A DNA stretch of 64,000 bases from JAHBTB01 sp964451255 (GCA_964451255.1 CAYVHL010000004.1:62001-126000); one strand, 5' to 3'. Positions 52,171 through 59,300 are shown, numbered from the stretch's first letter. Notes: generated by a model not told the origin, from the letters alone. A program made the numbers and translations.

Positions 52171-52418
52171 ACGGCTATACTTCTGTCCACATGTCTGGCA
52201 CAGACGCGCACGGTTGGCTCGTGCTGAGGAACGCGGGCGACCACAACCTCAAAGAGATCGACGTTGGCGTCCCGCTGGGGCTGTTCGTCTGTGCAACCAG
52301 GGTGAGCGACAAAAACACCGGGGTGAGCCTCCCTCCCCCAGGGGGGAGCGACAGAAACACAGGGGTGAAGCCCCCTTCCTCGAAGGGTTTGGGTCTGAGA
52401 GAATCTTCCAATGTTTAA
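52171..52418 (+). pseudogene. Truncated UvrA-like fragment 1
   Basis: From ATG 52191, the first 42 codons encode WLVLRNAGDHNLKEIDV then PLGLFVCATRVS, which matches the region leading to the Walker A loop of UvrA-type ABC ATPases. Exactly where GSGKST should follow, the sequence runs into GACAAAAACACC repeats and a different coding style. The 20 bases before the ATG (ACGGCTATACTTCTGTCCAC) also occur before fragment 2. It cannot be a working ATPase. Confidence 0.7.
52300..52400. repeat. GACAAAAACAC-type interspersed repeats, block 1
   Basis: Units of the type GGGTGAGC-GACARAAACAC-SGGGG recur at roughly 45-base spacing inside and after UvrA fragment 1. The same motif is found five times at 56.4-56.5 kb. 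A CCCTTCCTCGAAGGG hairpin follows, as in block 2. Confidence 0.75.
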
Positions 52419-52433
52419 GAAAATCCCCCCCCC

Positions 52434-52520
52434 CACCCCGAGAGGGGTGGCAGGCCTTACCCCAGGCGCCGCAGACCCGGAGATGATCGGGCCATCCTGC
52501 ACCCCGGCGGGGTGCCAGAA
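52434..52520. repeat. BIME-like double hairpin B1
   Basis: Two perfect palindromes, CACCCCGAGAGGGGTG and CACCCCGGCGGGGTG, flank a segment with CCTTA-CCC-GGCGYCGCAGACCCGG. The same 90-base element appears at 55241 and directly at the start of the RAYT gene at 56792. This is the structure of a REP doublet. Confidence 0.85.
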
Positions 52521-52853
52521 ACTTCCCCTGCTCTGCAATCCCATCCAGAGATGTGCGCTTGCTGGCCTCCTCTGGAGCAAGCTGTCCGAGATCGAGCGAC
52601 GGCAGCGACGCGATCCCCGGGTCTGCGGCCTCGGATCTACAGACTCAAATCGCGTCGGGATCCTTCTTGCTACCGACCGGCGGAAAGATCGGCCGTTTCG
52701 TCTTCCGTAGCATGCACCTGAGAGGCGAGGTGGCCACCCATTAGGCAAGCCTCGCAACATTTCCTGTCGCCCTGTCGCAACTACCTTCCCATGAGCCGAA
52801 CATCGCTCCCGACAGGCTGACGGAAGCTCCCGACGGGCTGAACATTGCTCCCG
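52501..52853. repeat. 353-bp duplication, copy 1
   Basis: Bases 52501-52853 reappear at 55311-55663 at a constant offset of 2810 with a single difference seen (A at 52533, C at 55343). The segment starts in the second BIME hairpin and ends within the 21-bp tandem repeat. It contains short open frames but no recognisable domain. Confidence 0.95.
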
Positions 52854-52909
52854 ACGGGCCGAACATGGCTCCCGACGGGCGTGCGGAAGCTCCCGCAGGC
52901 CCGGCGCAG
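52784..52909. repeat. 21-bp tandem repeat E2, about six units
   Basis: Units of GCTCCCGACGGGCTGAACATT with point changes. Read on the plus strand they encode the heptapeptide APDGLNI and are in frame with the fibronectin-III remnant that follows. The unit has the same length as the array at 26.0 kb. Confidence 0.92.
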
Positions 52910-53143
52910 CCTCCAGCACAACCGGCGCGCGCAAAAGCCGACCGCAAAATGGCTACAATGCCCCTGATGGCAAGGATCAAGAAAGACGCCGCCGGACTGC
53001 ACGACCAGTTGGTCCAGGCGGCCTCGGACTACGTGATCTCGGGGCTGGCGGCGGGGACGCAGTACTGGTGCCGCGTGCGCCCGGTCCGCGGCGGGACGAC
53101 GGAGGCCTGGTCCGACCCGGCGACGCGGGTCGCTCCGGTGTGA
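52865..53143 (+). pseudogene. Fibronectin-III-like gene remnant
   Basis: From ATG 52949 or 52970 the frame encodes KKDAAGLHDQLVQAASDYVI, then GLAAGTQYWCRVRPVRG and TTEAWSDPATRVAPV, which is the last part of a fibronectin type III-like domain. It is far shorter than the full gene at 25.3-25.9 kb, and its 5' part runs into the 21-bp repeat. The final strand is also found at 59.2 kb. Confidence 0.6.
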
Positions 53144-53203
53144 GGAGGGGAAGAGGCTTGCGCTTTCTGACAATCAGGCACCGTCCTCTTGAGAAGAGCT
53201 TTC

Positions 53204-54097
53204 ATGCGAAATCCGCGGTCACTTGACGTCGCCATTCAGAAACTGCTCGACCAGCAGGCAAAGAGGCTCGAACAGAAGTTCAAGGCCGACGTGCTCAGCT
53301 ACGTCGGCCCGATCCATCCCTTCCTTCACCAGGACTTCCGCACGTTGATCGAGCAAACTGCGAACAGCAAGCCGAGCCGAGAAAAGCTCATGGTTTTTCT
53401 CAACACCGGTGGAGGATCGGCGGCTGCCGCCGAGAAGATGGTCGAAGTGATGAGGCAGCACTACAAGGAGGTTGAGTTCGTCGTTCCGGACATGGCAATG
53501 TCCGCTGGCACCATCCTCGTGATGAGTGGAGACAAGATCTGGATGGACTACTCATCGAGCCTCGGTCCTGTGGATCCGCAAGTCGAAGTGCGGCAACCGA
53601 GCGGCCAGAACGCCTATGTGCCCGCGCTCGGATATTTGGACAAGGCGAACGAACTGATTGAGAAGAGTAAGAACAACCAGATCACGCCTGTCGAGGTCGC
53701 GATGATGCTGCAATTGGACCTGGGCAATCTGCGAGCCTACGAGCAGGCAAAGGATCTATCAGAGGACCTCCTGAAGAAATGGCTGGTTGACTATAAGTTC
53801 AAGACGTGGACGACTCATCGAACGAACAATCCTGGCGCAGCCGTCACGCAGGCGGAAAAACAGGCCCGGGCGGAGGAAATCGCCAAGGACCTCTGCGACA
53901 ACAAGAAATGGCACTCCCACGGCAGGTATCTGGGAATCGGAACACTGAAGAACGTCGTAAGACTGGATATAGAAGACTATTCGACCGACCTTAATCTCAG
54001 GAACCTGATTCGCGAATATCACGATACGCTGATCGAGAATATGAACCGCATTGAATTCTTTTACGCCCTACACTCAACAACCTGGAGCAGTCTATGA
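53204..54097 (+). CDS. SDH_sah-type ClpP-fold serine protease
   Basis: A 297-residue protein of the serine dehydrogenase proteinase family, which has a ClpP/crotonase fold. The core is clear: KLMVFLNTGGGSAAAAEKMVE near residue 64, then FVVPDMAMSAGTILVMSGD with the probable catalytic serine in MSAGT near residue 98, and a DYSSSLGPVDPQV loop. The C-terminal half is helical and accessory. Members are scattered in accessory islands; the substrate is unknown. The stop overlaps a small coiled-coil gene by four bases. Confidence 0.85.
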   Translation: MRNPRSLDVAIQKLLDQQAKRLEQKFKADVLSYVGPIHPFLHQDFRTLIEQTANSKPSREKLMVFLNTGGGSAAAAEKMVEVMRQHYKEVEFVVPDMAMSAGTILVMSGDKIWMDYSSSLGPVDPQVEVRQPSGQNAYVPALGYLDKANELIEKSKNNQITPVEVAMMLQLDLGNLRAYEQAKDLSEDLLKKWLVDYKFKTWTTHRTNNPGAAVTQAEKQARAEEIAKDLCDNKKWHSHGRYLGIGTLKNVVRLDIEDYSTDLNLRNLIREYHDTLIENMNRIEFFYALHSTTWSSL

Positions 54098-54309
54098 TCG
54101 ACGAAAAAACCATCAGCGAGCGCATCGAAGAGCTTCAGAAGGCGATGGAGAGCCTTGAGGGTCTTCAAGGCGATCAGAAGGACATGATCGAACGAGTCCA
54201 AGGCTTCATTCAAGCTGGCGTGCTCAAGAAAGAGGACTATCGAATCGTAGCACCGACGACGGTTCGTGGACAAGAGCTCGCTTCTTGTCAAAGCGACCGA
54301 CGCAGGTAG
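54094..54309 (+). CDS. Small coiled-coil partner of the serine protease
   Basis: A 71-residue protein, translationally coupled to the protease gene (ATGA overlap). Residues 3-48 are a charged helix (SERIEELQKAMESLEGLQGD) with heptad leucines; the end is polar. It may be an adaptor or inhibitor of the protease. The abrupt polar C-terminus near repeat DNA could mean truncation. Confidence 0.6.
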   Translation: MIDEKTISERIEELQKAMESLEGLQGDQKDMIERVQGFIQAGVLKKEDYRIVAPTTVRGQELASCQSDRRR

Positions 54310-54362
54310 TCGCCCACTGGCAAGCGCCGAATCGGCATAGCGTTGCGCGCACCCGAACGCGA

Positions 54363-54475
54363 ACGGCTATGCTTCTGTCCACATGTCAGGTTCGGGATGG
54401 CTCATCCTTAAGGGCACGACTGGGAACAACCTCCGCTCGCTCGACGCGGTCGGCCACCGCCCAATTCCTTTCTAA
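54363..54475 (+). pseudogene. Truncated UvrA-like fragment 2
   Basis: A 30-codon frame from ATG 54383 reads MSGSGWLILKGTTGNNLRSL, the same kind of UvrA-like start as fragment 1, then ends at TAA. The leader ACGGCTATGCTTCTGTCCAC and the start ATGTC match fragment 1, showing common descent of the 5' region. Only the first strand and helix remain. Confidence 0.6.
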
Positions 54476-54481
54476 GACCCT

Positions 54482-54682
54482 ATGAAGATCGAGCTTCACA
54501 TCATCAAAGTCTCGGAGTTGGTGGACGGCTACGAGGACAAGGGGGACGAGGGCGTGCGCGGCTACGGCGGCCGGCTGAACATCCGCCCCGCGTTCCAGCG
54601 CGAGTTCATCTATAAGGACAAGCAGCGCAACGAGGTGATCCACACCGTGCGCGAGGGCTTCCCGCCGAACACGATGTGTTGA
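54482..54682 (+). pseudogene. DUF262 endonuclease N-terminal remnant 1
   Basis: A 66-codon frame starting MKIELHIIKVSELVDGYEDK and including LNIRPAFQREFIYKDKQRNE and VIHTVREGFPPNTM. The RPxFQR and following helix are the N-terminal signature of DUF262 (GmrSD/ParB-like) nucleases, which are normally over 300 residues long. It stops just where the family continues (YWA in remnant 2). Confidence 0.75.
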
Positions 54683-54698
54683 GCGGTGGCGGACGGCG

Positions 54699-54968
54699 TC
54701 AGTCTTTTCGTTGGACGTCGATGACCACGTTCTGGCGCAGGGTCACCAGGATGTAGCCGCTCCCTTCCTTCGCCTCATATCGCAGTTTGCGTACGTCACC
54801 TTCTTTTGCGATGTGGGTCGGGGCGCCATCGTCGCGGGTGACTTCAAATTCGCTCATGCCCATGCGGATCTTGCCGCGCAGGGCGTCAAGGTCATGCTTC
54901 GTGCCGCCCGAGTCGCACCCCGCGAGTAGGGAGGCCACGAGAAGGACGGGGACAGCCAGCTTGACCAT
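54699..54968 (-). CDS. Small BamE/SmpA-like lipoprotein
   Basis: An 89-residue protein with a signal peptide and lipobox LLAGC at about residues 14-18. The mature part (IRMGMSEFEVTRDDGAPTHI, then a strand RKLRYEAKEGSGYILVTL) follows the SmpA/OmlA/BamE fold pattern. Such lipoproteins often support outer-membrane assembly. ATG 54968 is chosen as the start of the signal peptide. Confidence 0.7.
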   Translation of the reverse strand: MVKLAVPVLLVASLLAGCDSGGTKHDLDALRGKIRMGMSEFEVTRDDGAPTHIAKEGDVRKLRYEAKEGSGYILVTLRQNVVIDVQRKD

Positions 54969-55150
54969 CGGCACATTGTACGATAATCGCAAGAGATTCT
55001 CGGAGCGCCGTCGCATCACGAGTCCACAGGACCGGGCGTCCAATCGCTTGAGGCGTTCGAGCGCGATCTCCGAGCGCTAAGGTTGGACGGGAAGCGGCGG
55101 CCCAATATCATCCCTCACCCCAGCGGGGCGCCAGATAATGTCGCCGACCT

Positions 55151-55238
55151 TTGCGATCCCTCCGGGATCGGGTGACAGGGGCGATGCGATCACCGGGACT
55201 TAGACTACGGGGCTACCTTCTCCGATCCCTCCGGGATC
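55151..55238. repeat. REP-like palindromes C1 and C2
   Basis: GATCCCTCCGGGATC, an almost perfect palindrome, occurs twice, the second time preceded by the longer element ACCGGGACTTAGACTACGGGG then CTACCTTCTCC. The same element recurs at 56.6 and 57.4 kb on both sides of the RAYT gene. Confidence 0.8.
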
Positions 55239-55240
55239 TC

Positions 55241-55330
55241 CACCCCGAGAGGGGTGGCAGACCTTAGCCCCGGCGTCGCAGACCCGGGGTACGGTGACGG
55301 GGCCATCCGCACCCCGGCGGGGTGCCAGAA
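55241..55330. repeat. BIME-like double hairpin B2
   Basis: Second copy of the CACCCCGAGAGGGGTG / CACCCCGGCGGGGTG element. It flows straight into the second copy of the 353-bp duplication. Confidence 0.85.
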
Positions 55331-55663
55331 ACTTCCCCTGCTCTGCAATCCCCTCCAGAGATGTGCGCTTGCTGGCCTCCTCTGGAGCAAGCTGTCCGAG
55401 ATCGAGCGACGGCAGCGACGCGATCCCCGGGTCTGCGGCCTCGGATCTACAGACTCAAATCGCGTCGGGATCCTTCTTGCTACCGACCGGCGGAAAGATC
55501 GGCCGTTTCGTCTTCCGTAGCATGCACCTGAGAGGCGAGGTGGCCACCCATTAGGCAAGCCTCGCAACATTTCCTGTCGCCCTGTCGCAACTACCTTCCC
55601 ATGAGCCGAACATCGCTCCCGACAGGCTGACGGAAGCTCCCGACGGGCTGAACATTGCTCCCG
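55311..55663. repeat. 353-bp duplication, copy 2
   Basis: Near-identical to 52501-52853. The level of identity implies a recent duplication, recent conversion, or an active element. Confidence 0.95.
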
Positions 55664-55711
55664 CCAGGTCGAACATTGCTCCCGCCAACCCCGCGCAGGC
55701 TCCCGCACGCG
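55594..55711. repeat. 21-bp tandem repeat E3, about five units
   Basis: Starts inside the duplication and continues with three units unlike copy 1 (GCTCCCGCCAGGTCGAACATT and derivatives). Its APDGLNI-type reading frame is open into the TMEM175-like gene that follows. Confidence 0.9.
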
Positions 55712-55764
55712 TGATTCTTGCCGCAGCAGGTAGAACAAATGTCATGCGCACAGGCAACATCGGC

Positions 55765-56358
55765 ATGTCCCGCGAGCGTCTCGAAGTCTTCTTCGACGCG
55801 GTCTTGGCCATCGTGATGACCCTCCTCGTGCTCGAGTTGCGCGTGCCGGAAGTGCCCGACGGCTCAAGCTTCGGCCAATACGTCGCCGCCCTCGCGCCGT
55901 CCGTGCCCAAGTTCGTCAGCTTCGTGCTGTCGTTCGTGATGCTGGCGATCCACTGGGTCGGCCATCACTTCTTCTTCCGACATGTGGAAAGGGTGACCGT
56001 CCCCTTCCTATGGCTGAACATCCTGCTCCTCCTGTGGCTGTGCCTGCTGCCTTTTCCGACCGCGCTGTTGGGCGATCATCCCGGCGACTCGTTCCCGGCC
56101 CTGCTCTATGCGGTGGACTCTCTGCTCGCCGCGGCGACCTTCATGGCGATCCGCGCCTATGCCTGCCGCGCGGGGCTGTTCCTGGAGGACGTCGAGGCCA
56201 AGCGCGACTTGGGGCCGATCCACAGTTTGCCGGCCGTCGCGCTCTACTCGGTCGCGGTGGCGGGCGCGTGCGTGCACGTGGCGATATCCCTGGCGTGCAT
56301 TGTCCTCGTTCCCATGCTCTACTTCGTACCGACGTTCCTGCATCGGCGTCGCTCGTAG
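55765..56358 (+). CDS. TMEM175/DUF1211-family membrane protein
   Basis: A 197-residue protein with about five or six helices. Residues 2-25 (SRERLEVFFDAVLAIVMTLL then VLEL) match the pore-lining first helix of bacterial TMEM175 potassium channels, although the usual FSDGV is FFDAV here. A helix pair with AIHWVGHHFFFRHVERV is also typical. The ATG at 55765 is chosen from family starts; 55744 is in frame too. Downstream, repeats begin at once. Confidence 0.82.
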   Translation: MSRERLEVFFDAVLAIVMTLLVLELRVPEVPDGSSFGQYVAALAPSVPKFVSFVLSFVMLAIHWVGHHFFFRHVERVTVPFLWLNILLLLWLCLLPFPTALLGDHPGDSFPALLYAVDSLLAAATFMAIRAYACRAGLFLEDVEAKRDLGPIHSLPAVALYSVAVAGACVHVAISLACIVLVPMLYFVPTFLHRRRS

Positions 56359-56413
56359 CGAAAGGCTTCCGCCGCAAGCGCGGGTGAGCCGTAGGCGGGC
56401 CTCCCGCCCCCAG

Positions 56414-56560
56414 GGTTGAGCGACAAAAACACAAGCGGGAGCCTCCCACCCGCAGGGGGAACGACAAAAACACAGGGGGGAGCCGCAGAAACACAAGGGG
56501 GAGCCGCGAAAACACAGGGGTGAGCCCCCTCCCTCGGAAGGTGTGTGTCTGAGGGAGGGG
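56414..56560. repeat. GACAAAAACAC-type interspersed repeats, block 2
   Basis: Five units with GACAAAAACACA, CAGAAACACA or CGAAAACACA followed by a G run, spaced 20-45 bases, ending with CCCTCCCTCGGAAGG and GAGGGAGGGG. Same family as block 1 near 52.3 kb. Confidence 0.75.
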
Positions 56561-56587
56561 TTTCCAGATTCAAAGGACCTCCCAATC

Positions 56588-56680
56588 TTTGCGATCCCTC
56601 CGGGATCGCGCCCTTGAACGCGCCCGGAACCCCCGGGTCTTCGACCACGGGGCTACCGTCTTCGATCCCTCCGGGATCTG
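56588..56680. repeat. REP-like palindromes C3 and C4
   Basis: GATCCCTCCGGGATC twice, with CCCCGGGTCTTCGACCACGGGG (itself a hairpin) between them. They lie 200 bases before the RAYT gene; a mirror copy lies 50 bases after it. Confidence 0.82.
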
Positions 56681-56791
56681 CGTCCCTAACCTAAATCGCA
56701 GTCAGGAATCGACGGTTTCCGACCTTCCGGGATCTGCGTCCCGAACGTGAATCGCAAATTGAGAACCGGCCGAATGTGATGGGCCTCTCGC

Positions 56792-56884
56792 CCACCCCGA
56801 GAGGGGTGCCAGACCTTAGCCCCGGCGTCGCAGACCCGGGGGGATATGCGACGGAAACCATCCGCACCCCGGCGGGGTGCCAGA
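56792..56884. repeat. BIME-like double hairpin B3 at the RAYT start
   Basis: Third copy of the double hairpin. The GTG at 56877 lies in the second hairpin (CACCCCGGCGGGGTG), so hairpin formation could limit translation of the transposase. Confidence 0.85.
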
Positions 56885-57332
56885 ATTCACCGTGGCTTCC
56901 GCCTATCTCGCCCTCAACGTTCACATCGTGTTCGCGACGAAGGGCCGGGCGCCGATGATCGCGGCCGCATGGCGGTCCGACCTCCACGCCTACATCGGTG
57001 GCACGGTCCGGGGCCTCGGCGCGATTCCCACCATCGTGGGCGGCGTGGCGGACCACGTTCACATGCTTGCCGGACTGAGGGGCACGCACGCGGTTGCGGA
57101 CTTGGTTCGAGAGGTAAAGAAAGCGTCGCATGGATGGTGTTGCGAGAGGTTCGCGGGGTTCAAGTGGCAGGAGGGCTATGGGGCGTTTTCAGTGAGCCCG
57201 TTGGATGTTTCCAAGATCGCCGCCTACATCGCAAACCAAGAGGAACATCATCGGCGCGTGTCTTCGGCGGACGAGTTGAGGGCGATCATGGCGGAGCACG
57301 AGATCGAGTACGACGACCGGTTCTTCGAGTAA
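56877..57332 (+). CDS. IS200-type Y1 transposase, RAYT-like
   Basis: A 151-residue HUH single-strand transposase of the IS200/IS605 TnpA class. Visible motifs: LALNVHIVFATKGR near residue 11, GGVADHVHMLAGL with the HUH histidines (DHVHM), and the catalytic tyrosine in KIAAYIANQEEHHR near residue 120. It lacks a TnpB partner and is surrounded by REP/BIME-like palindromes rather than clean IS ends, which suggests a RAYT. GTG 56877 or 56892 may start translation. Confidence 0.92.
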   Translation: MPEFTVASAYLALNVHIVFATKGRAPMIAAAWRSDLHAYIGGTVRGLGAIPTIVGGVADHVHMLAGLRGTHAVADLVREVKKASHGWCCERFAGFKWQEGYGAFSVSPLDVSKIAAYIANQEEHHRRVSSADELRAIMAEHEIEYDDRFFE

Positions 57333-57375
57333 TTCTCTGGCACCCCTATCAGGGTGCCAATTCCGAAACTCAGCG

Positions 57376-57425
57376 ATCCCCGGGTCTTCGACCACGGGGC
57401 TACCTTCTCCGATCCCTCCGGGATC
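57376..57425. repeat. REP-like palindrome C5
   Basis: CCCCGGGTCTTCGACCACGGGG followed by CTACCTTCTCC and GATCCCTCCGGGATC, the same element as C4, 45 bases after the RAYT stop. Next to it is a small hairpin CCGGGGGCAAGCCCCCGG. Confidence 0.82.
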
Positions 57426-57507
57426 ATCGATGCCCTCGAAAACCGGGGGCAAGCCCCCGGCGTTCATCGGGGAGATGGAGTTCTGAAACAGGTAAGACGA
57501 GTGAACC

Positions 57508-57669
57508 ATGGCGTGGACAAACGTGCACCCGTCACGAGCGGCCCGCCCGACGAACGCCGTTAACGAGGCCGCCTATGTGGACAACGAAGGGGTGACGACG
57601 GACTGGTCGTCGACGCTGACGGTGATCACGCACAGGGGAACAACGGATGCTGCTACTTCGACTCATTAG
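57508..57669 (+). pseudogene. Probable fibronectin-III-type fragment
   Basis: A 53-codon frame (NAVNEAAYVDNEGVTTDWSS, then TLTVITHRGTTD) resembling the last strands of a fibronectin-III domain, without a complete fold. Likely another remnant of the gene family at 25.3 and 52.9 kb. Alternatively a chance frame. Confidence 0.35.
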
Positions 57670-57736
57670 CGCAATAGCGATATATTGTGACGTGTTTGTC
57701 GGCTGAAGAGACGATTCATGTGGTATGATCATCTGC

Positions 57737-58549
57737 ATGACTGTGGAGACCTCAAAGAGGCAGAAGAGCCGGGATTATCCGGCGATCAGCTTGAAGAAGG
57801 CCGTCGAGTTCGCCAGGCGTATCTATGAGAAGGATCGATGGGCGGAGGCGCCGGCGCTGTCAACCGTGAAACACATGGGTTACGCGGGATTGAACGGCGG
57901 CTCCCGGCCCGCGCTTAGCGCCTTGCGAAAGTATGGCCTCGTCGAGTACCTGGGCTCAGGAGACAACCTTCGGGTTAAGCTCACCGAACTGGCGAAGCGC
58001 ATTTTTGTGCCGCTCAACGACACAGAGAAGGCGGGCGCTGTTTGGGAGGCGCTCAACTCGCCGCAGGTGCATGGCGACTTGCTGACCGCATTCCCAGCCT
58101 GGGAGTTGCCGAGCGACGACACGCTTGCCGCGCGCCTTGAGCGTGAGTTCAGAATGCAACACGCAGCAGTCAGGCCGTTCATCGCGGACCTGCGCGAGAG
58201 CTTGGAGTATGCCAAGCAGTTTGGCCACCCAAACGTAGAACCGAGGGAGGGCGAATATTCAGGTGACGGCAGCGGCGCGGGGTTCGGGGACGGCACTGGT
58301 TCTGGCGCTGGGAACGGTTCCGGAGCGGGATTCGGGGACGGTACCGGCTCCGGCGCCGGAGGGGGTGCCTCGGAGAAGGTGCCTCGCGGCTTGCTGAAAC
58401 TTCCGATGCCCGGCTCGAGCACGTTCATCGTCTTGCCGGAGACTATGGACGCCGCCGACGCCAAGCGCACCCTAGCATGGCTCAAGCGGGTGGTAACCCC
58501 TGCAATCGAATTCGCGAGCGGAGCAGACGAGGACGATGAAGCGGAGTGA
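57737..58549 (+). CDS. Winged-helix-like protein with glycine-rich hinge, unknown
   Basis: A 270-residue protein. The first 110 residues look like a winged-helix reader (PALSALRKYGLVEYLGSGDN then LRVKLTELAKRIFVPLND). Residues 173-210 are a glycine-rich linker made of two near-identical copies of GSGAGFGDGTGSGAG. The last 60 residues contain TMDAADAKRTLAWLKRVV. This resembles DNA-binding regulators of accessory origin, but no family is recognised. It overlaps hicA by 14 bases. Confidence 0.7.
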   Translation: MTVETSKRQKSRDYPAISLKKAVEFARRIYEKDRWAEAPALSTVKHMGYAGLNGGSRPALSALRKYGLVEYLGSGDNLRVKLTELAKRIFVPLNDTEKAGAVWEALNSPQVHGDLLTAFPAWELPSDDTLAARLEREFRMQHAAVRPFIADLRESLEYAKQFGHPNVEPREGEYSGDGSGAGFGDGTGSGAGNGSGAGFGDGTGSGAGGGASEKVPRGLLKLPMPGSSTFIVLPETMDAADAKRTLAWLKRVVTPAIEFASGADEDDEAE

Positions 58550-58733
58550 GCTTGAGCGCCATCTCCGAAGCGCGGGCTGCCGGTTGGAGCGCGAAGGTGC
58601 ACGCCATGCAATCTGGCTGAATCCTGCAAACGGATCAACGGCCGCCGTGCCACGGCATCACGAACTCAAGCGCAACACAGCAAGGCGGATTTGCTCAGAC
58701 CTGGGTATCGAAAAGCCACCGAGCCTTGGTTAG
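58536..58733 (+). CDS. hicA: HicA-type toxin
   Basis: A 65-residue HicA-like mRNA interferase with the dsRBD-like fold: MKRSELERHLRSAGCRLERE, GARHAIWLNPAN, then AAVPRHHELKRNTARRICSD. The catalytic histidine in GARHAIW is present. It overlaps the 3' end of the winged-helix-like gene by 14 bases, so both share a message. Its antitoxin-like partner lies on the other strand, facing it. Confidence 0.9.
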   Translation: MKRSELERHLRSAGCRLEREGARHAIWLNPANGSTAAVPRHHELKRNTARRICSDLGIEKPPSLG

Positions 58734-58951
58734 AACGCTGGGGCAACCCGCTCGATGACTGACCGAGAGGACTTGGCCTTAAGGGCCGCTTCGCGACGGT
58801 AGAGCGTGAGTTCGTGGAGCGCGTCGAGCACCATATCGCGCGCTTCCTCTAAGGTTTCGCCCTCTGAGACAGCGCCAGGCACCTCCGGAATGAATGCGGT
58901 AAAGCCGCCTTCCTCCGCAGGTTCGAACACGATGGTCAGTTCGCTGTCCAT
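58730..58951 (-). CDS. hicB: HicB-like antitoxin on the opposite strand
   Basis: A 73-residue HicB-type protein: TIVFEPAEEGGFTAFIPEVP, GAVSEGETLEEARDMVLDAL. It lacks a separate DNA-binding domain. It converges with hicA and the two stops overlap by four bases, an unusual orientation for a pair that is normally one operon. Pairing is inferred from proximity. Confidence 0.85.
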   Translation of the reverse strand: MDSELTIVFEPAEEGGFTAFIPEVPGAVSEGETLEEARDMVLDALHELTLYRREAALKAKSSRSVIERVAPAF

Positions 58952-59007
58952 ACAGATATTATACGTACGAGCGGCACTGAACCTAAGGTTGCGTGCCCAG
59001 AATCTAG

Positions 59008-59300
59008 ATGAAGATCGAACTACTCAGCGTGAAGGTGTCCGACCACGTCGAGGACTACCTGGACAAGGGCGACGAGGCGTGCGCGGCTACGGCGGCCGGC
59101 TGAACATCCGCCCCACGTTCCAGCGCGAGTTCATCTACAAGGACAAGCAGCGCAACGAGGTTATCCACACCGTGCGCAAGGGCTTCTCGCTGAACACGAT
59201 GTATTGGGCGATGGCGGGGCGCGGCGGGACGACGGAAGCCTGGTTCGACTCGACGACTCCGGTCGCTCCGTTGCAGGCAGAGAATAGCATCCTAACCTAG
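59008..59300 (+). pseudogene. DUF262 remnant 2 joined to a fibronectin-III fragment
   Basis: Begins MKIELLSVKVSDHVEDYLDK like remnant 1. A single missing G near 59075 shifts the frame; after it comes FQREFIYKDKQRNEVIHTV and LNTMYWAMAG as in remnant 1, then directly RGGTTEAWFDSTTPVAP, the end of a fibronectin-III fragment like the one at 53.1 kb. The joint between the two unrelated gene pieces is at about 59215. Confidence 0.75.

Noticed and set aside
52553..52744. A 63-codon frame inside the 353-bp duplication
   Set aside because: It is present in both copies only because the DNA is duplicated, and it shows no domain; it may be a remnant but cannot be supported.
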